DNA of 64,000 nucleotides from DSXH01 sp020724325 (GCA_040756515.1 JBFLYW010000010.1:61198-125197); one strand, 5' to 3'. Shown: positions 18,521-28,311, counted from the stretch's first letter. Numbers and translations: made by a program. Notes: a model not told the origin generated them from the letters alone.

Positions 18521-19900
18521 TCACATTTTAATTAGAGTAACATTTTCTATTATTTCACCCGTACAAATGTTCTCATCAACCTCCGTAATTTTTACTTTTA
18601 CAAAATTATTTAAGTGTGCGTTATCAAAAGGAATTTTTACACGCACGTAATTTGAGGAAAATCCATTCATAAATCCATCCAAATTTTCATTCTCAAAAAG
18701 AACGGTCAATTCCCTGCCAATCATACTTCTGTAAAATTCATTTCTTTTTTTCTCACTTAGAATTCTCAGCATGCTGTTTCGTCTTTTTCGTTCAACTATA
18801 TCAACCTGGTCAGGCATATTAATAGCTTTTGTATCAGGGCGTTCGGAATAGGTAAAAACATGCAGATAGGAAATAGGCAAATCGCAGAGAAAATTATACG
18901 TCTCTAAAAAATTCTGTTCTGTTTCTCCAGGAAAACCAACAATTACATCAACACCAATTCCAACGTCATCAATTCTTTCAATAAGCTTATATATCAATTT
19001 TCGATAATCATCAGTATTGTATCTTCTTTGCATTAGTCTTAAAATTTTATTGCAGCCGCTTTGCAATGGAATATGAAAATGATTAGCTAATCTTTTATCA
19101 CTTGCAGCTATGGAAATTATATTGTCATTAAGCAAATTCGGTTCAATAGAACTGATTCGTATTCTAAAATCACCTCCAATTCCTAAAATCTTAGTCAGTA
19201 CTCGATAAAAGTCATATTCTTGCTCTCGATCATTCTCTTGCTCTTGATCATGCTCAGGATTAAGATCAAGATTATGATTTAATGATGCAGAATAATCTCC
19301 AACATTAACACCAGTAAGAACAACCTCCTTATACCCTCTGGTAAGAATTTCCCTAAATTCATTTACAACTTGGGTAGGACTCATACTTCTGCTTAATCCG
19401 CGCGCAAGAGGAATTGTACAGAACGAACATTTATAATTGCAGCCATCCTGAATCTTGAAGAATGCTCTTGTTCTATCGTCTGCTTCGGTTGAATGAGACG
19501 AATAGAACGAATTAAGTTTTTCTGTTGGCGATACGTAAATACAAGAAAGTTCTTTTTTCTCAAAGTTGTGGATGTAATCGAACAGATTGAATTTTTCTAA
19601 ACTTCCAAGAACCACATCAACACCTTCTATCTTAGAAATTTCATCCGGTTGTAATTGAGCATAACAACCCGTTACCACAACAAATGCATTCGGATTATTA
19701 CGCAAAGCTCTGCGGATTATCTGACGGCATTCTTTATCAGCGTGTTCTGTAACCGTACAGGTATTTATCAAATATACATCGGCTTTATCGTTGTAATCTA
19801 CAATTGAGAATCCTTTCTGTAAAAACTGTTCTCCAATTGTAGATGTTTCCGCAAAATTTAATTTACATCCCAACGTATGGAATGCTACCTTAGATAACAT
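18521..19900 (-). CDS. mtaB: tRNA (N6-threonylcarbamoyladenosine(37)-C2)-methylthiotransferase MtaB
   Basis: 459 residues of the radical-SAM methylthiotransferase family. The first cluster is bound by Cys12 (LGCKLNFAE), Cys48 (INTCTVT) and Cys79 (VTGCYAQ); the radical-SAM motif is Cys154-x3-Cys158-x2-Cys161. RISSIEPNL and HIPLQSGCNKILRLMQRRY follow, and a TRAM-like C-terminus ends the protein. TLGCKLNFAE separates it from MiaB and RimO. It makes ms2t6A37 in tRNAs reading ANN codons. Odd point: residues about 204-230 carry a low-complexity acidic insertion (Asp/Glu/Gln/Asn-rich) encoded by 19211-19282, where relatives have a short loop. Confidence 0.92.
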   Translation of the reverse strand: MLSKVAFHTLGCKLNFAETSTIGEQFLQKGFSIVDYNDKADVYLINTCTVTEHADKECRQIIRRALRNNPNAFVVVTGCYAQLQPDEISKIEGVDVVLGSLEKFNLFDYIHNFEKKELSCIYVSPTEKLNSFYSSHSTEADDRTRAFFKIQDGCNYKCSFCTIPLARGLSRSMSPTQVVNEFREILTRGYKEVVLTGVNVGDYSASLNHNLDLNPEHDQEQENDREQEYDFYRVLTKILGIGGDFRIRISSIEPNLLNDNIISIAASDKRLANHFHIPLQSGCNKILRLMQRRYNTDDYRKLIYKLIERIDDVGIGVDVIVGFPGETEQNFLETYNFLCDLPISYLHVFTYSERPDTKAINMPDQVDIVERKRRNSMLRILSEKKRNEFYRSMIGRELTVLFENENLDGFMNGFSSNYVRVKIPFDNAHLNNFVKVKITEVDENICTGEIIENVTLIKM

Positions 19901-19939
19901 TTATTTACTATCAATAATTATTTTGATTTATTCTAATTG

Positions 19940-20048
19940 CAGACCGTCTCAAAAGAAATTATTCAAATAAAAAATCAGTGAAAATCCGTTTAATCTGTGT
20001 TAATCTGCGGGCTATTTTATAAAATATTTTTTCTTTTGAGACGGTCTG
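19940..20048. repeat. Palindromic element A, copy 1 (between mtaB and rpsA)
   Basis: Arms CAGACCGTCTCAAAAG (19940-19955) and CTTTTGAGACGGTCTG (20033-20048) are exact reverse complements over 16 bases. The interior has AATCCGTTTAATCTGTG-type words. Related elements lie at 37200-37349 and 60605-60686. It could form a long stem in the rpsA-mtaB intergenic transcript. Confidence 0.9.
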
Positions 20049-20136
20049 AAAATATTTATCTTAAGAACAAAGGCTGTAGCTAATCAAAAGTGAATTAATT
20101 AAATACAGCCCGAATATGTAAGATGCAAGAACTAAA

Positions 20137-21969
20137 TTATTCAGCTTTCGGTTCTTCTTTCTTCTCATCAACAGTTGCAGCAGAATTAGGAGCGGGAATA
20201 GCTTTATCCTCATAAAGGTTAAAATCAGACGAATCGAATTTACCTGCATCAGCTTGTTTAATATCATTTACAGATACTTTCTCAAGCTTATGCTCAGTTA
20301 TGTATTGTGTTATCTCAGCCTCAGATTTTTCTTTTAAAGCTGCTATTGCACTAAGAACAATTTTCTTATTCTCTTTATCGAACTCTACTACTTTGAGGTC
20401 AAGTTTAACTCCTACCGGAAAACAGAAAGAGATGTTCTTAATTTTAGAAGTGGATAACTGAGTAGCAGGAATAAACCCGTCAACGTTCAGCGGCAATTCT
20501 GCTATCAAACCTTTTTCAATAATTCTTACAACTTTACCTTCTGTTTTCTTTCCAACAGCGTATTCTTTTTCGAAACTATCCCATGGATTTTCATTAATCT
20601 GCTTATGTCCAAGAGAAATTTTTCTCGATTCTGTATCAACACCAAGAACTACAACATCAATCTTTTCACCTTTCTTAACAACTTCGCCGGGGTGCCGGAT
20701 TTTCTTTGTCCAGGATAGATCGGATATGTGAACAAGTCCGTCAATACCCGGTTCAAGTTCAACAAACACACCAAAGTTTGTAAGATTGCGAGCCATTCCC
20801 AAATGTTGTGAGCCAACAGGATATTTCTTCAGTAGATCCTGCCATGGATCCGGAGTTAACTGCTTCATTCCCAAAGAAATTTTCTTTTCGTTTTTATCCA
20901 GACTTAAGATAATTGCTTCAACAACCTGTCCCATCGATACAAATTGAGAAGGGTGACTAATATGCTGTGTCCAGCTCATTTCGGAAATATGAATCAATCC
21001 TTCAATACCTTTTTCAATTTCGATAAATGCACCGTAGTCTGTCAGCGATACAACGCGTCCGGAAACCTTATCACCAATCTTATACTTCTCTTCAATCTTT
21101 TCCCATGGATGCGGTAATAATTGCTTCAAGCTTAGTGATATTCTCTTCTTTTCTTTATCAAAATCGGTAACAACTACTTTAATTTTTTCGTCCAGTTTAA
21201 CAACTTCGCTAGGATGATTAATTCTTCCCCAGCTTAAGTCCGTTATGTGAATTAATCCATCAACTCCGCCAAGGTCCACGAACACACCGAAATCCGTAAT
21301 AGCTTTCACAATCCCTTCGAGTATCTGACCTTTTTCTAATTTTTCTAGAATTTCTTTTCTCTGATCAGAAATTGTTTCTTCGATCAATACTTTATGAGAT
21401 ACAACAATATTTTCGGTTGGAACATTAACCTTCACAATTTTGAAATCCATTGTCTGCCCAACAAAAGCATCAAAATCTCTAACCGGTCTAATATCAATTT
21501 GAGAGCCGGGTAAAAATGCTTCAATACCTAAAAGGTCAACAACCATTCCGCCTTTAATTCTTTTTAGAATCTTGCCTGGAACAACTTTTTCATTTTCGAA
21601 AGCATCCATAACTCTTCCCCAGATCTTAAGGAAGTCGGCTCGTTTCTTACTTAAAACCAGATTACCTTCTTCATCTTCAACGCTTTCAATAACAATATCG
21701 ATTAAATTACCAATTTTAATTTCTTCAGTTGCATTGAAGTCGGATTTTGGAATTGTTCCGTCTGATTTGAAGCCGACATCAACAACAACATTTTCGCCGC
21801 TGATACCGACAATTGTGCCGGAAATTATTTCGCCCTCTTTAATATCGCGAAATGATTCCGAATAAAGTTTAGACAGTGTTTGTAATTCTTCCGGTGAGTA
21901 TTCATCTAAATTGATAAATTTACCGGGGTCAGATACTTTTTTAATAGTATCTTTTTCTAATTCGGACAT
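20137..21969 (-). CDS. rpsA: 30S ribosomal protein S1
   Basis: 610 residues with six S1 RNA-binding repeats. The four strongest repeats show the GxVxxxTDFGVFVDL-GGVDGLIHITDLSW pattern (for example VKAITDFGVFVDLGGVDG, VVSLTDYGAFIEIEKG, ARNLTNFGVFVELEPG). An acidic/charged tail follows. S1 binds mRNA leaders on the 30S subunit and promotes initiation. The start is ATG 21969 with GGAGG upstream; an in-frame ATG at 21990 would place the ribosome site inside the gene and is rejected. cmk lies upstream in the same direction, the common cmk-rpsA pairing. Confidence 0.95.
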   Translation of the reverse strand: MSELEKDTIKKVSDPGKFINLDEYSPEELQTLSKLYSESFRDIKEGEIISGTIVGISGENVVVDVGFKSDGTIPKSDFNATEEIKIGNLIDIVIESVEDEEGNLVLSKKRADFLKIWGRVMDAFENEKVVPGKILKRIKGGMVVDLLGIEAFLPGSQIDIRPVRDFDAFVGQTMDFKIVKVNVPTENIVVSHKVLIEETISDQRKEILEKLEKGQILEGIVKAITDFGVFVDLGGVDGLIHITDLSWGRINHPSEVVKLDEKIKVVVTDFDKEKKRISLSLKQLLPHPWEKIEEKYKIGDKVSGRVVSLTDYGAFIEIEKGIEGLIHISEMSWTQHISHPSQFVSMGQVVEAIILSLDKNEKKISLGMKQLTPDPWQDLLKKYPVGSQHLGMARNLTNFGVFVELEPGIDGLVHISDLSWTKKIRHPGEVVKKGEKIDVVVLGVDTESRKISLGHKQINENPWDSFEKEYAVGKKTEGKVVRIIEKGLIAELPLNVDGFIPATQLSTSKIKNISFCFPVGVKLDLKVVEFDKENKKIVLSAIAALKEKSEAEITQYITEHKLEKVSVNDIKQADAGKFDSSDFNLYEDKAIPAPNSAATVDEKKEEPKAE

Positions 21970-22049
21970 TAGTCCTCCATCATTCTGCATCCATCTTTTA
22001 AGCCATCATTAAAAGACGAAAGCAATGTTACGTTTTAGTTTAACATAAG

Positions 22050-22730
22050 TTATTTTTTGACGGCTAAAACTTCTTTTACTTTATTATACAAATAAACAAG
22101 ATCTTCTTCCGGGGTTAAACCTGTGTTATCAAACTCAATAGCGTCATCAGATTTTCTCAAGGGCGATACTTCCCTACCGCTATCAATTTTATCTCTTTTT
22201 TCTAAATTTGCTTTAACTTCCTCAAGAGAAATTTCTACGTTACTATTAATAAAATCTCTTAGTCTTCTTTTTGCACGTTCGTCAATAGTTGCAGTAATAT
22301 AAAACTTAACATCAGCATCAGGAAAAACTACAGTGGTTACATCCCTGCCTTCGGCAACAAGGTTCTCTTCTTGCCCAATTCTTTTCTGAATCTTAACCAT
22401 TTCCTTTCTTACTTCAGGAATAGTGCTAATCTCACTTACTTTGGAATTCACTTCAAAACTTCTAATCTCTTCAGTTATTTCCTTATTATTTGCGAATACT
22501 CTTGTAACGCCGCACTCAAACTTCAGTTTCAAAGAAATATTTTTTGTCATTTCAATAACTGCATCAGGATTTTCAACAATTCCATTTTCAATAGCCAAAA
22601 ATGTAATGGCTCTGTACATTGCACCGGTATCTAAATAAGTAAAACCCAATTTTCTTGCTAAGTTCTTTGCAGCAGTGGATTTACCAGAACCGGCTGGACC
22701 GTCTATGGCAATAATTATTTTCTTCGACAT
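22050..22730 (-). CDS. cmk: Cytidylate kinase
   Basis: 226 residues. P-loop GPAGSGKST at residues 11-19, then LDTGAMYRAIT, EGRDVTTVVFPDADVKFYITAT and RDKIDSGREVSPL, all diagnostic of Cmk. It phosphorylates CMP and dCMP using ATP. It sits just upstream of rpsA with an 80-base gap, as in many bacteria, and is likely co-transcribed with it. Confidence 0.95.
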   Translation of the reverse strand: MSKKIIIAIDGPAGSGKSTAAKNLARKLGFTYLDTGAMYRAITFLAIENGIVENPDAVIEMTKNISLKLKFECGVTRVFANNKEITEEIRSFEVNSKVSEISTIPEVRKEMVKIQKRIGQEENLVAEGRDVTTVVFPDADVKFYITATIDERAKRRLRDFINSNVEISLEEVKANLEKRDKIDSGREVSPLRKSDDAIEFDNTGLTPEEDLVYLYNKVKEVLAVKK

Positions 22731-22838
22731 TGGCTTGCAAAAATATTAAAATAAAATGGGGGCTGCAAATGAATTTTAGCAGCATAAATTTGTTCGAAAG
22801 AAATGTTGATCTAAAATTCTATATAGTATTATAGCTTC

Positions 22839-24008
22839 CTATCCAGCTCTAAGAGCATTCACAATATTCAATCTTGACGCTCTTACGGAAGGTAAAAATC
22901 CTCCGATAAAACCCATAAATACTGCAAAAATCAAGGAAGAAACTGCGATATCTGAGGATAATGCAAAGGAGAATGAAAGTTCGGCAAAAGAATTCCAATT
23001 TAATGTGGAGATTGAAAAGAATTGTAGAAATGAAGCTAATAACAGCCCTAATAATCCGCCAAAAAAAGAAATGGTTAACGATTCAACTAAAAATGCAAAC
23101 ATAACACTTCTTCTTCTAAAGCCGAGTGACCGCATCGTACCTATTTCAACTGTTCTATTTGCAACAGCTGAATACATAGTAATCATAGCACCAATCATAG
23201 CACCAAAACTAAAAACAACTGTAATAAAAATTCCAACTACTTTAATAAATCCAGCTAAAAGTGCAGACTGTTCTTCAAAAAACTTCTGTTCAATCTTGGG
23301 TTCATAAGCATTTAATCGTCTATCAGCCTCGAATGCTCTTTTGAATTTGTCAAAGTTGTTTACATCATCAAGTTTTAATGTTACGGTTGAAACGGCACTT
23401 CCTCTATTAAAGGCATTTAACAATTGTCGAGAGTCGCCCCAGAGTTCAGATTCAAAACCATTTCCATTGGATTCAAAAATTCCAACAATTTTCCATTCAT
23501 CTCCGGCAAAATTTACAGTACTGCCAATCTGAGCCCCTTTAAATTTCTTAGTAATCTTGCTGCCCACAATTAATTCGCGCATTGATGGATTAAACATTTT
23601 TCCTTCTATTAAATTAACATTTGGGCGCAAATGTTTTACAGTTTGATCAACACCACGAACCGTTACATTACTCATTCCCCCGGTTATTATTTCGAGAGTA
23701 ATTACGACAACGGGTTCTCTTGAAATTATCTGAGTTCCATCGCTTAATTTTGCAATATAAGGAAGTGTTGTAATTACGTTTTGAACATCGCCATCAATTA
23801 TACTAGAAATTTCTCCGTTTGCAGCTTTTCTTAAAACCATAACATTTTCCGGCAGCCCAGTTGAAACTAATGTTTTTTGAATTCCATAAGCCATCATTAA
23901 GACAGCAGCAAAAACAAATACAACAAGAGCTACACCAAGAATTGTAACTGCGGTAGTTGTTTTTCTTTTCAAGATGCTTCGTAAAGTATACTTAAATGGA
24001 ATTTTCAT
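22839..24008 (-). CDS. ABC transporter permease, FtsX/MacB type (second permease)
   Basis: 389 residues. Four-helix FtsX/MacB architecture: N-terminal helix (TTAVTILGVALVVFVFAAVLMM), a large extracytoplasmic domain of about 200 residues, and three C-terminal helices with the conserved VANRTVEIGTMRSLGFRRR coupling segment. It pairs with the other permease at 24061-25221, giving a heterodimeric transporter. GAGG precedes the ATG. Last gene of the four-gene exporter unit; 109 bases separate it from cmk. Confidence 0.88.
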   Translation of the reverse strand: MKIPFKYTLRSILKRKTTTAVTILGVALVVFVFAAVLMMAYGIQKTLVSTGLPENVMVLRKAANGEISSIIDGDVQNVITTLPYIAKLSDGTQIISREPVVVITLEIITGGMSNVTVRGVDQTVKHLRPNVNLIEGKMFNPSMRELIVGSKITKKFKGAQIGSTVNFAGDEWKIVGIFESNGNGFESELWGDSRQLLNAFNRGSAVSTVTLKLDDVNNFDKFKRAFEADRRLNAYEPKIEQKFFEEQSALLAGFIKVVGIFITVVFSFGAMIGAMITMYSAVANRTVEIGTMRSLGFRRRSVMFAFLVESLTISFFGGLLGLLLASFLQFFSISTLNWNSFAELSFSFALSSDIAVSSLIFAVFMGFIGGFLPSVRASRLNIVNALRAG

Positions 24009-24060
24009 TTTATCCTCGATTATTTATTCTGGTACTTCAGAATATTTTTTTTATAAATTT

Positions 24061-25221
24061 TTATCCGACAAATCTAAACCCTTCAACAATCTTTGTTCCT
24101 AATACTCTTTGAATAGGAAAGATTGCAGAAACAATTCCAACCAACAATGCAGCAATTATCGAAAATATAACAGTGATTGACTGCAGTTCAAACGATGAGA
24201 AATAATTCTTAGGGATAACTTGCTCGAAACCAGCGATCATCGGAAATGTAATTGCTAAACCAACTCCTCCACCTAATAATGAAATTAACATAGATTCGCC
24301 CATGATCAAACCAACCATATGAAATGTAGAAAATCCTAACGTCTTAAATACTGCATATTCTCTTGTCCGTTCGCGGGCAGACATAATCATTGTATTACCA
24401 AGCACAAGCATTATAATTCCCACAATTGCAAAGGACATAAAATTCATAGCAGTGAAAAGTGCCTTAAAAGATGCCATGAAATTTTCAGTAAAAGCTCTTT
24501 CGGATTCAGTTTTGGTTTCAGCCGGTGAATTCTTAAAAAGAATATCAATGTTATTAGATACTACTGCAGTTTTATCCGGAGCATTAATTCTAATTATATA
24601 CCAGCCTACCCAGCCAGCTCTTTCAGGTGTTTCTTCTTTCAGTCTTTCATCAATATAATCCCATCTGAAAAACATTTGTGTTGGATCGAAGTATTTGAAT
24701 TTTGATTTATAAATTCCTCTAACTACAAAATCCCATCGTCCAGGATAAATATCACCTTCCAGAGTCATCACATCACCAAGTTTAAGACCGTACATTCTTG
24801 CAAGTTCATTTCCAATAATACAAGCGCTTCTTTCTCGTTTGAATGCCTCAATCTGTTCTTTAGGCACAATCATTTCGTCGTAGGTTTCTATAAAAGTTTC
24901 ATGATCTACAGCCATTCTTGCAAAGAATTGATTTTTATCTTTATAAACTCCTTGAAACCAAGAAGCAAAGGATACTGATTTAACTCCTTCAACATTTGCT
25001 ATCTTATCCTTGTAGGCGTAGGGTAATGGAAATATAAATGATACTGACTGCCTTGTGATTAAGCGATTTGGAGAGGATGCTTTAACGGCTTCATCCCACG
25101 AAGTAACAACTGTTCTAAGAATTCCAAATGCTAAGACTGCAATTGCAATTCCGATAATTGTCAAAGCTGTTCTTAATTTATGACGAAGAGAATTCTTAAG
25201 AATTAATTTTAGTACTTTCAT
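24061..25221 (-). CDS. ABC transporter permease, FtsX/MacB type (first permease)
   Basis: 386 residues with the same architecture: N-terminal helix (LRTALTIIGIAIAVLAFGIL), a MacB-PCD-like periplasmic domain, and C-terminal helices with SARERTREYAVFKTLGFSTFHMV before helix 3. The ATG lies 7 bases past the ATPase stop, so translation is coupled. With the adaptor and ATPase it forms a MacAB-like mechanotransmission exporter, probably of small molecules or lipids; the substrate is unknown. Confidence 0.88.
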   Translation of the reverse strand: MKVLKLILKNSLRHKLRTALTIIGIAIAVLAFGILRTVVTSWDEAVKASSPNRLITRQSVSFIFPLPYAYKDKIANVEGVKSVSFASWFQGVYKDKNQFFARMAVDHETFIETYDEMIVPKEQIEAFKRERSACIIGNELARMYGLKLGDVMTLEGDIYPGRWDFVVRGIYKSKFKYFDPTQMFFRWDYIDERLKEETPERAGWVGWYIIRINAPDKTAVVSNNIDILFKNSPAETKTESERAFTENFMASFKALFTAMNFMSFAIVGIIMLVLGNTMIMSARERTREYAVFKTLGFSTFHMVGLIMGESMLISLLGGGVGLAITFPMIAGFEQVIPKNYFSSFELQSITVIFSIIAALLVGIVSAIFPIQRVLGTKIVEGFRFVG

Positions 25222-25228
25222 AATTCAC

Positions 25229-25900
25229 CTAAACTAAATCGCCTTTTTCGAGATGACGGATTACTCTGGCTTTTTCGGCTGCATTAGGATCATGAGTAAC
25301 CATTAAAATAGTTTTTTTGAATTCTTTGTTTAAACGTTCCATAAGGGTTAAAATTTCTTCTGCAGAGTTTTTATCAAGATCGCCGGTTGGTTCATCAGCA
25401 ACAAGAATAGCTGGATCGGTTACAATTGCTCTTGCAATTGCAACTCGCTGTTCTTGTCCGCCTGATAATTGTTTTGGTGAATGGTTCATTCTATCTGCAA
25501 GACCAACAATTCCTAAAGCAGTTTCAACATGTTTTTTTCTCTCCTTTTTTGAAAGCTTTGTTAGCAATAAAGGCAGCTCAACATTTTCAAATGCTGTAAG
25601 AACCGGAATTAAATTATAAAATTGAAAAATAAACCCTACATTAGATGCACGCCACTTTGCCAAAGCGGATTCACCTAATTTGCCAATATCGGTTCCGGCT
25701 ACAATTACTTCACCTTTTGAAGGACGATCAATTCCAGCTATTAAATTTAATAAAGTAGTTTTTCCGGAACCCGATGGACCCATTAATGCCATAAATTCCC
25801 CTTCTTCTACATCAATGGATATATTTTGCAATACTGGAATTTCTAAACTATTCCGCCAATAAGATTTAAATAAATTTCGAACTTGGATAATTGCAGACAT
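25229..25900 (-). CDS. ABC transporter ATP-binding protein (MacB/LolD type)
   Basis: 223 residues. Walker A GPSGSGKT at residues 41-48, Q-loop in FQFYNLIPVLTA, signature LSGGQEQRV, Walker B ILVADEPTGDLD and H-loop MVTHDP. EPTGDLD is typical of the MacB/LolD/FtsE subfamily that powers FtsX-like permeases. GGAGA precedes the ATG. The adaptor gene is 31 bases upstream and the permease gene 7 bases downstream. Confidence 0.93.
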   Translation of the reverse strand: MSAIIQVRNLFKSYWRNSLEIPVLQNISIDVEEGEFMALMGPSGSGKTTLLNLIAGIDRPSKGEVIVAGTDIGKLGESALAKWRASNVGFIFQFYNLIPVLTAFENVELPLLLTKLSKKERKKHVETALGIVGLADRMNHSPKQLSGGQEQRVAIARAIVTDPAILVADEPTGDLDKNSAEEILTLMERLNKEFKKTILMVTHDPNAAEKARVIRHLEKGDLV

Positions 25901-25931
25901 TATTTTCTCCTAGAAAATTTTCCCAAACATT

Positions 25932-27116
25932 TTATTTGATAGTTACTTTTACTCCATTTATTATTTTGTCTGAAACTTTTTCAATAACTCTATCACCATT
26001 CACCAAGCCAGCTTTTACCTCAACATAAGAACCCATATCTCTTCCGGTTTCTATAGCCACTTCAGAAGCTTTGTCGTCGCGGACTAAATAGACTACTTGT
26101 TTCCCATTTCTATTCACGACTGCACTTTTATCAACAACTAAAATCTGTTTTTTAACAAGTTGACTTTCATCAATAGCACCTTTCAAAAATACAACTTTTG
26201 CACTCATTTCTGGCAATACTCTTTTATCATATCTTTTGAATCCTACTTTAACCATAACTGTTGCTTTAGCGCGATCTGCAGTAGGAACAATTTTATCAAC
26301 AAAACCCGGATATGCATTATCAGGATAAGCATCAAGTCTAATTTCACAATCTTGTTCAATAATAATTTTTTCAATATTTGATTCTGATACGTCCGCTTCA
26401 ACTTGTAGCGAAGTCATATCTGCAATTGTTACAACAGCAGCTTTAGAATTTACGCCGGCAGCTAATGGTGCAACAATTTCTCCTACATCTGCATTTTTGG
26501 TAAGCACGGTTCCATTGAATGGTGCACGAATTAAAGTATTTTCCATTGCAACTTCTGCAGCCATAATCTGTGCTTTGGCAAGTTCTATTGAAGCTTTTAC
26601 TCTTTTAAGGCGGGAGTCGGCTATATCAAATTCTGCTGGAGTTGAAGCACCGCTTTTGAGTAATTCACTTACTCTTGAATAAGTATTTTCGGCATCTCTT
26701 AAATCTGCTTGATTAAACAACAGAGTAGCTTTGGCTTGCTCGAGCTGTGCTTTAATGTCATTATCTTCTAATCTTGCTATCACTTGATCTTTAACAACAC
26801 GATCACCTTCAACTACTCCAAGGTAAACTAACTTTCCCATTCCCTTTGATGCTACGGCTGCTTTCCTCTGGGCAACTACATATCCATTTGCTGTTAATAC
26901 TGCATCGGATTGTGATTGAGACTGCATTATAGCTGTTACTAATCTAACTTCAATTGCAGGATCAAATAAAGTCTGATATGCAATGACAATTAAATAAATA
27001 ACTATAACTGATAAGACTGCCCCAATTCCCCATTTCAAATATTTTGCATGAGCGGGATTTTCATCTTTGTTACGATCAATTTTAAGTGCAGATAAATCTG
27101 CTTTCTTTGCTTCCAT
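25932..27116 (-). CDS. Efflux periplasmic adaptor subunit (HlyD/MacA family)
   Basis: 394 residues. A short cytoplasmic start, one membrane helix (YLKWGIGAVLSVIVIYLIVIAY), a lipoyl/barrel-sandwich half-motif (LTANGYVVAQRKAAVASKGMGKL), a coiled-coil hairpin (about residues 120-190), the second lipoyl half (NTLIRAPFNGTVLTKNADVGEI) and a beta-barrel/C-terminal domain ending in RVIEKVSDKIINGV. It bridges the inner-membrane ABC permeases to an outer-membrane channel, which is not encoded here. First gene of the adaptor-ATPase-permease-permease unit. Confidence 0.92.
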   Translation of the reverse strand: MEAKKADLSALKIDRNKDENPAHAKYLKWGIGAVLSVIVIYLIVIAYQTLFDPAIEVRLVTAIMQSQSQSDAVLTANGYVVAQRKAAVASKGMGKLVYLGVVEGDRVVKDQVIARLEDNDIKAQLEQAKATLLFNQADLRDAENTYSRVSELLKSGASTPAEFDIADSRLKRVKASIELAKAQIMAAEVAMENTLIRAPFNGTVLTKNADVGEIVAPLAAGVNSKAAVVTIADMTSLQVEADVSESNIEKIIIEQDCEIRLDAYPDNAYPGFVDKIVPTADRAKATVMVKVGFKRYDKRVLPEMSAKVVFLKGAIDESQLVKKQILVVDKSAVVNRNGKQVVYLVRDDKASEVAIETGRDMGSYVEVKAGLVNGDRVIEKVSDKIINGVKVTIK

Positions 27117-27264
27117 AATGTCCCTTAATTGTAAAAAGGATGTTTTAAAACAATGTTCATATTTGAAATTATCTTAAAGCAATATAAAAATATCGAATAA
27201 AATATTTTTAGCTTTTCTTTAGACTTACTAAGCTGCCTTAAGTTCATTATGAAAAATTAAGGAC

Positions 27265-27376
27265 ATCTCTAAAAACCTCAAATGCAATCTGCAGAAATCA
27301 GTTTTATCCGCCATAGAACGGCGGACAAGTCTGTGTTTATCAGCGTTCTATTTACCTAAAAATAGTTTTTAGAGAT
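27265..27376. repeat. Palindromic intergenic element with 12-bp arms
   Basis: ATCTCTAAAAAC (27265-27276) faces GTTTTTAGAGAT (27365-27376). The interior carries a nested hairpin (TCCGCC...GGCGGA, near 27307-27325) and the words AATCAG and ATCAGCGTT seen in element A. It lies between suhB and the adaptor gene, ending 5 bases before the suhB stop, so it may end the suhB transcript. Confidence 0.75.
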
Positions 27377-27380
27377 ACCC

Positions 27381-28154
27381 TTAAATATTAGACAGCAGTC
27401 TCAACATTTCTTTATGAACAAACCCATTGGTAGCTAAAATCTGTTTTGAGAAAATCCTAATTCGGTTATTATTAAAATCAGTTACAACACCTCCAGCTTC
27501 CTCAACAATTAATTTACCAGCAGCTAAATCCCAAGGATGTAGAAACACTTCCCAAAAACCATCAAATACACCTTCGGCAACATAACAAAAGTCAATTGCA
27601 GCAGATCCTAATCTTCTTACTGCTCTTGCATTTTTTAAGAAAGTAATGAATCTCTCAAACGCATAATCGGGATTTGATGCAACATTATAAGGAAATCCTG
27701 TTACAAGAACACTTTGTTTAATATCGCTGTTTGTACTTACGTGAAGTCTTCTCCCATTTGCAAACGATCCATTCCCTTTTTCTGATGAGTACATTACATC
27801 ACGCATAACATCATAAACAGCTCCGCAGATTACTTCTCCGGCTTTTACAACTCCAATTGAAACAGCAAAGATCGGAAGTCCGTGGGCAAAATTTGTTGTT
27901 CCATCTAATGGATCAATTACCCATAAATATTCAGACCAACTTTTATGCTCGCCGCTTTCTTCGGCTAAAATACTGTGAGATGGAAATTCTTTCTTTATAA
28001 AATTTATTATAGCCGATTCAGATTTCTTATCATATTCTGTAACTAAATCTGTCAGTCTTCCTTTTGTTTCAACAGAAAAATTTTTCCCAAATCCTTCTTT
28101 TATAATTCCGCCGGCATATCCAGCTATCTCAATTACTTTTTCAATCAATTTCAA
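27381..28154 (-). CDS. suhB: Inositol monophosphatase family protein (SuhB-like)
   Basis: 257 residues. Metal ligands Glu65 (LAEESGE), Asp81 and Asp84 (DPLDGTTNFAHG) and a late Asp in HPWDLAAGKLIVEEAGG are all present. The family dephosphorylates inositol-1-phosphate and related sugar phosphates with Mg2+; SuhB orthologues may also affect ribosome biogenesis. The frame has no early ATG, and the N-terminal homology begins at TTG 28154 (KLIEKVIEIA), so a TTG start is used. Divergent from lon, with a 234-base gap. Confidence 0.85.
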   Translation of the reverse strand: MKLIEKVIEIAGYAGGIIKEGFGKNFSVETKGRLTDLVTEYDKKSESAIINFIKKEFPSHSILAEESGEHKSWSEYLWVIDPLDGTTNFAHGLPIFAVSIGVVKAGEVICGAVYDVMRDVMYSSEKGNGSFANGRRLHVSTNSDIKQSVLVTGFPYNVASNPDYAFERFITFLKNARAVRRLGSAAIDFCYVAEGVFDGFWEVFLHPWDLAAGKLIVEEAGGVVTDFNNNRIRIFSKQILATNGFVHKEMLRLLSNI

Positions 28155-28311
28155 GTCTCAAAATTTTTGATGACAAATATAATAAAACCCGTCCGAATCA
28201 CCTGTAATAATTTCTCCAATCCCAATTTTCTATTATACATATTACATCATCACTACACATTATTTATCCATCTCTACGTTCAGCTCTCATCACTCTGCAC
28301 TAATGTTCACC

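Noticed and set aside
22371..22638. Two plus-strand frames opposite cmk
   Set aside because: They overlap a well-supported gene on the other strand and have no recognisable motif.
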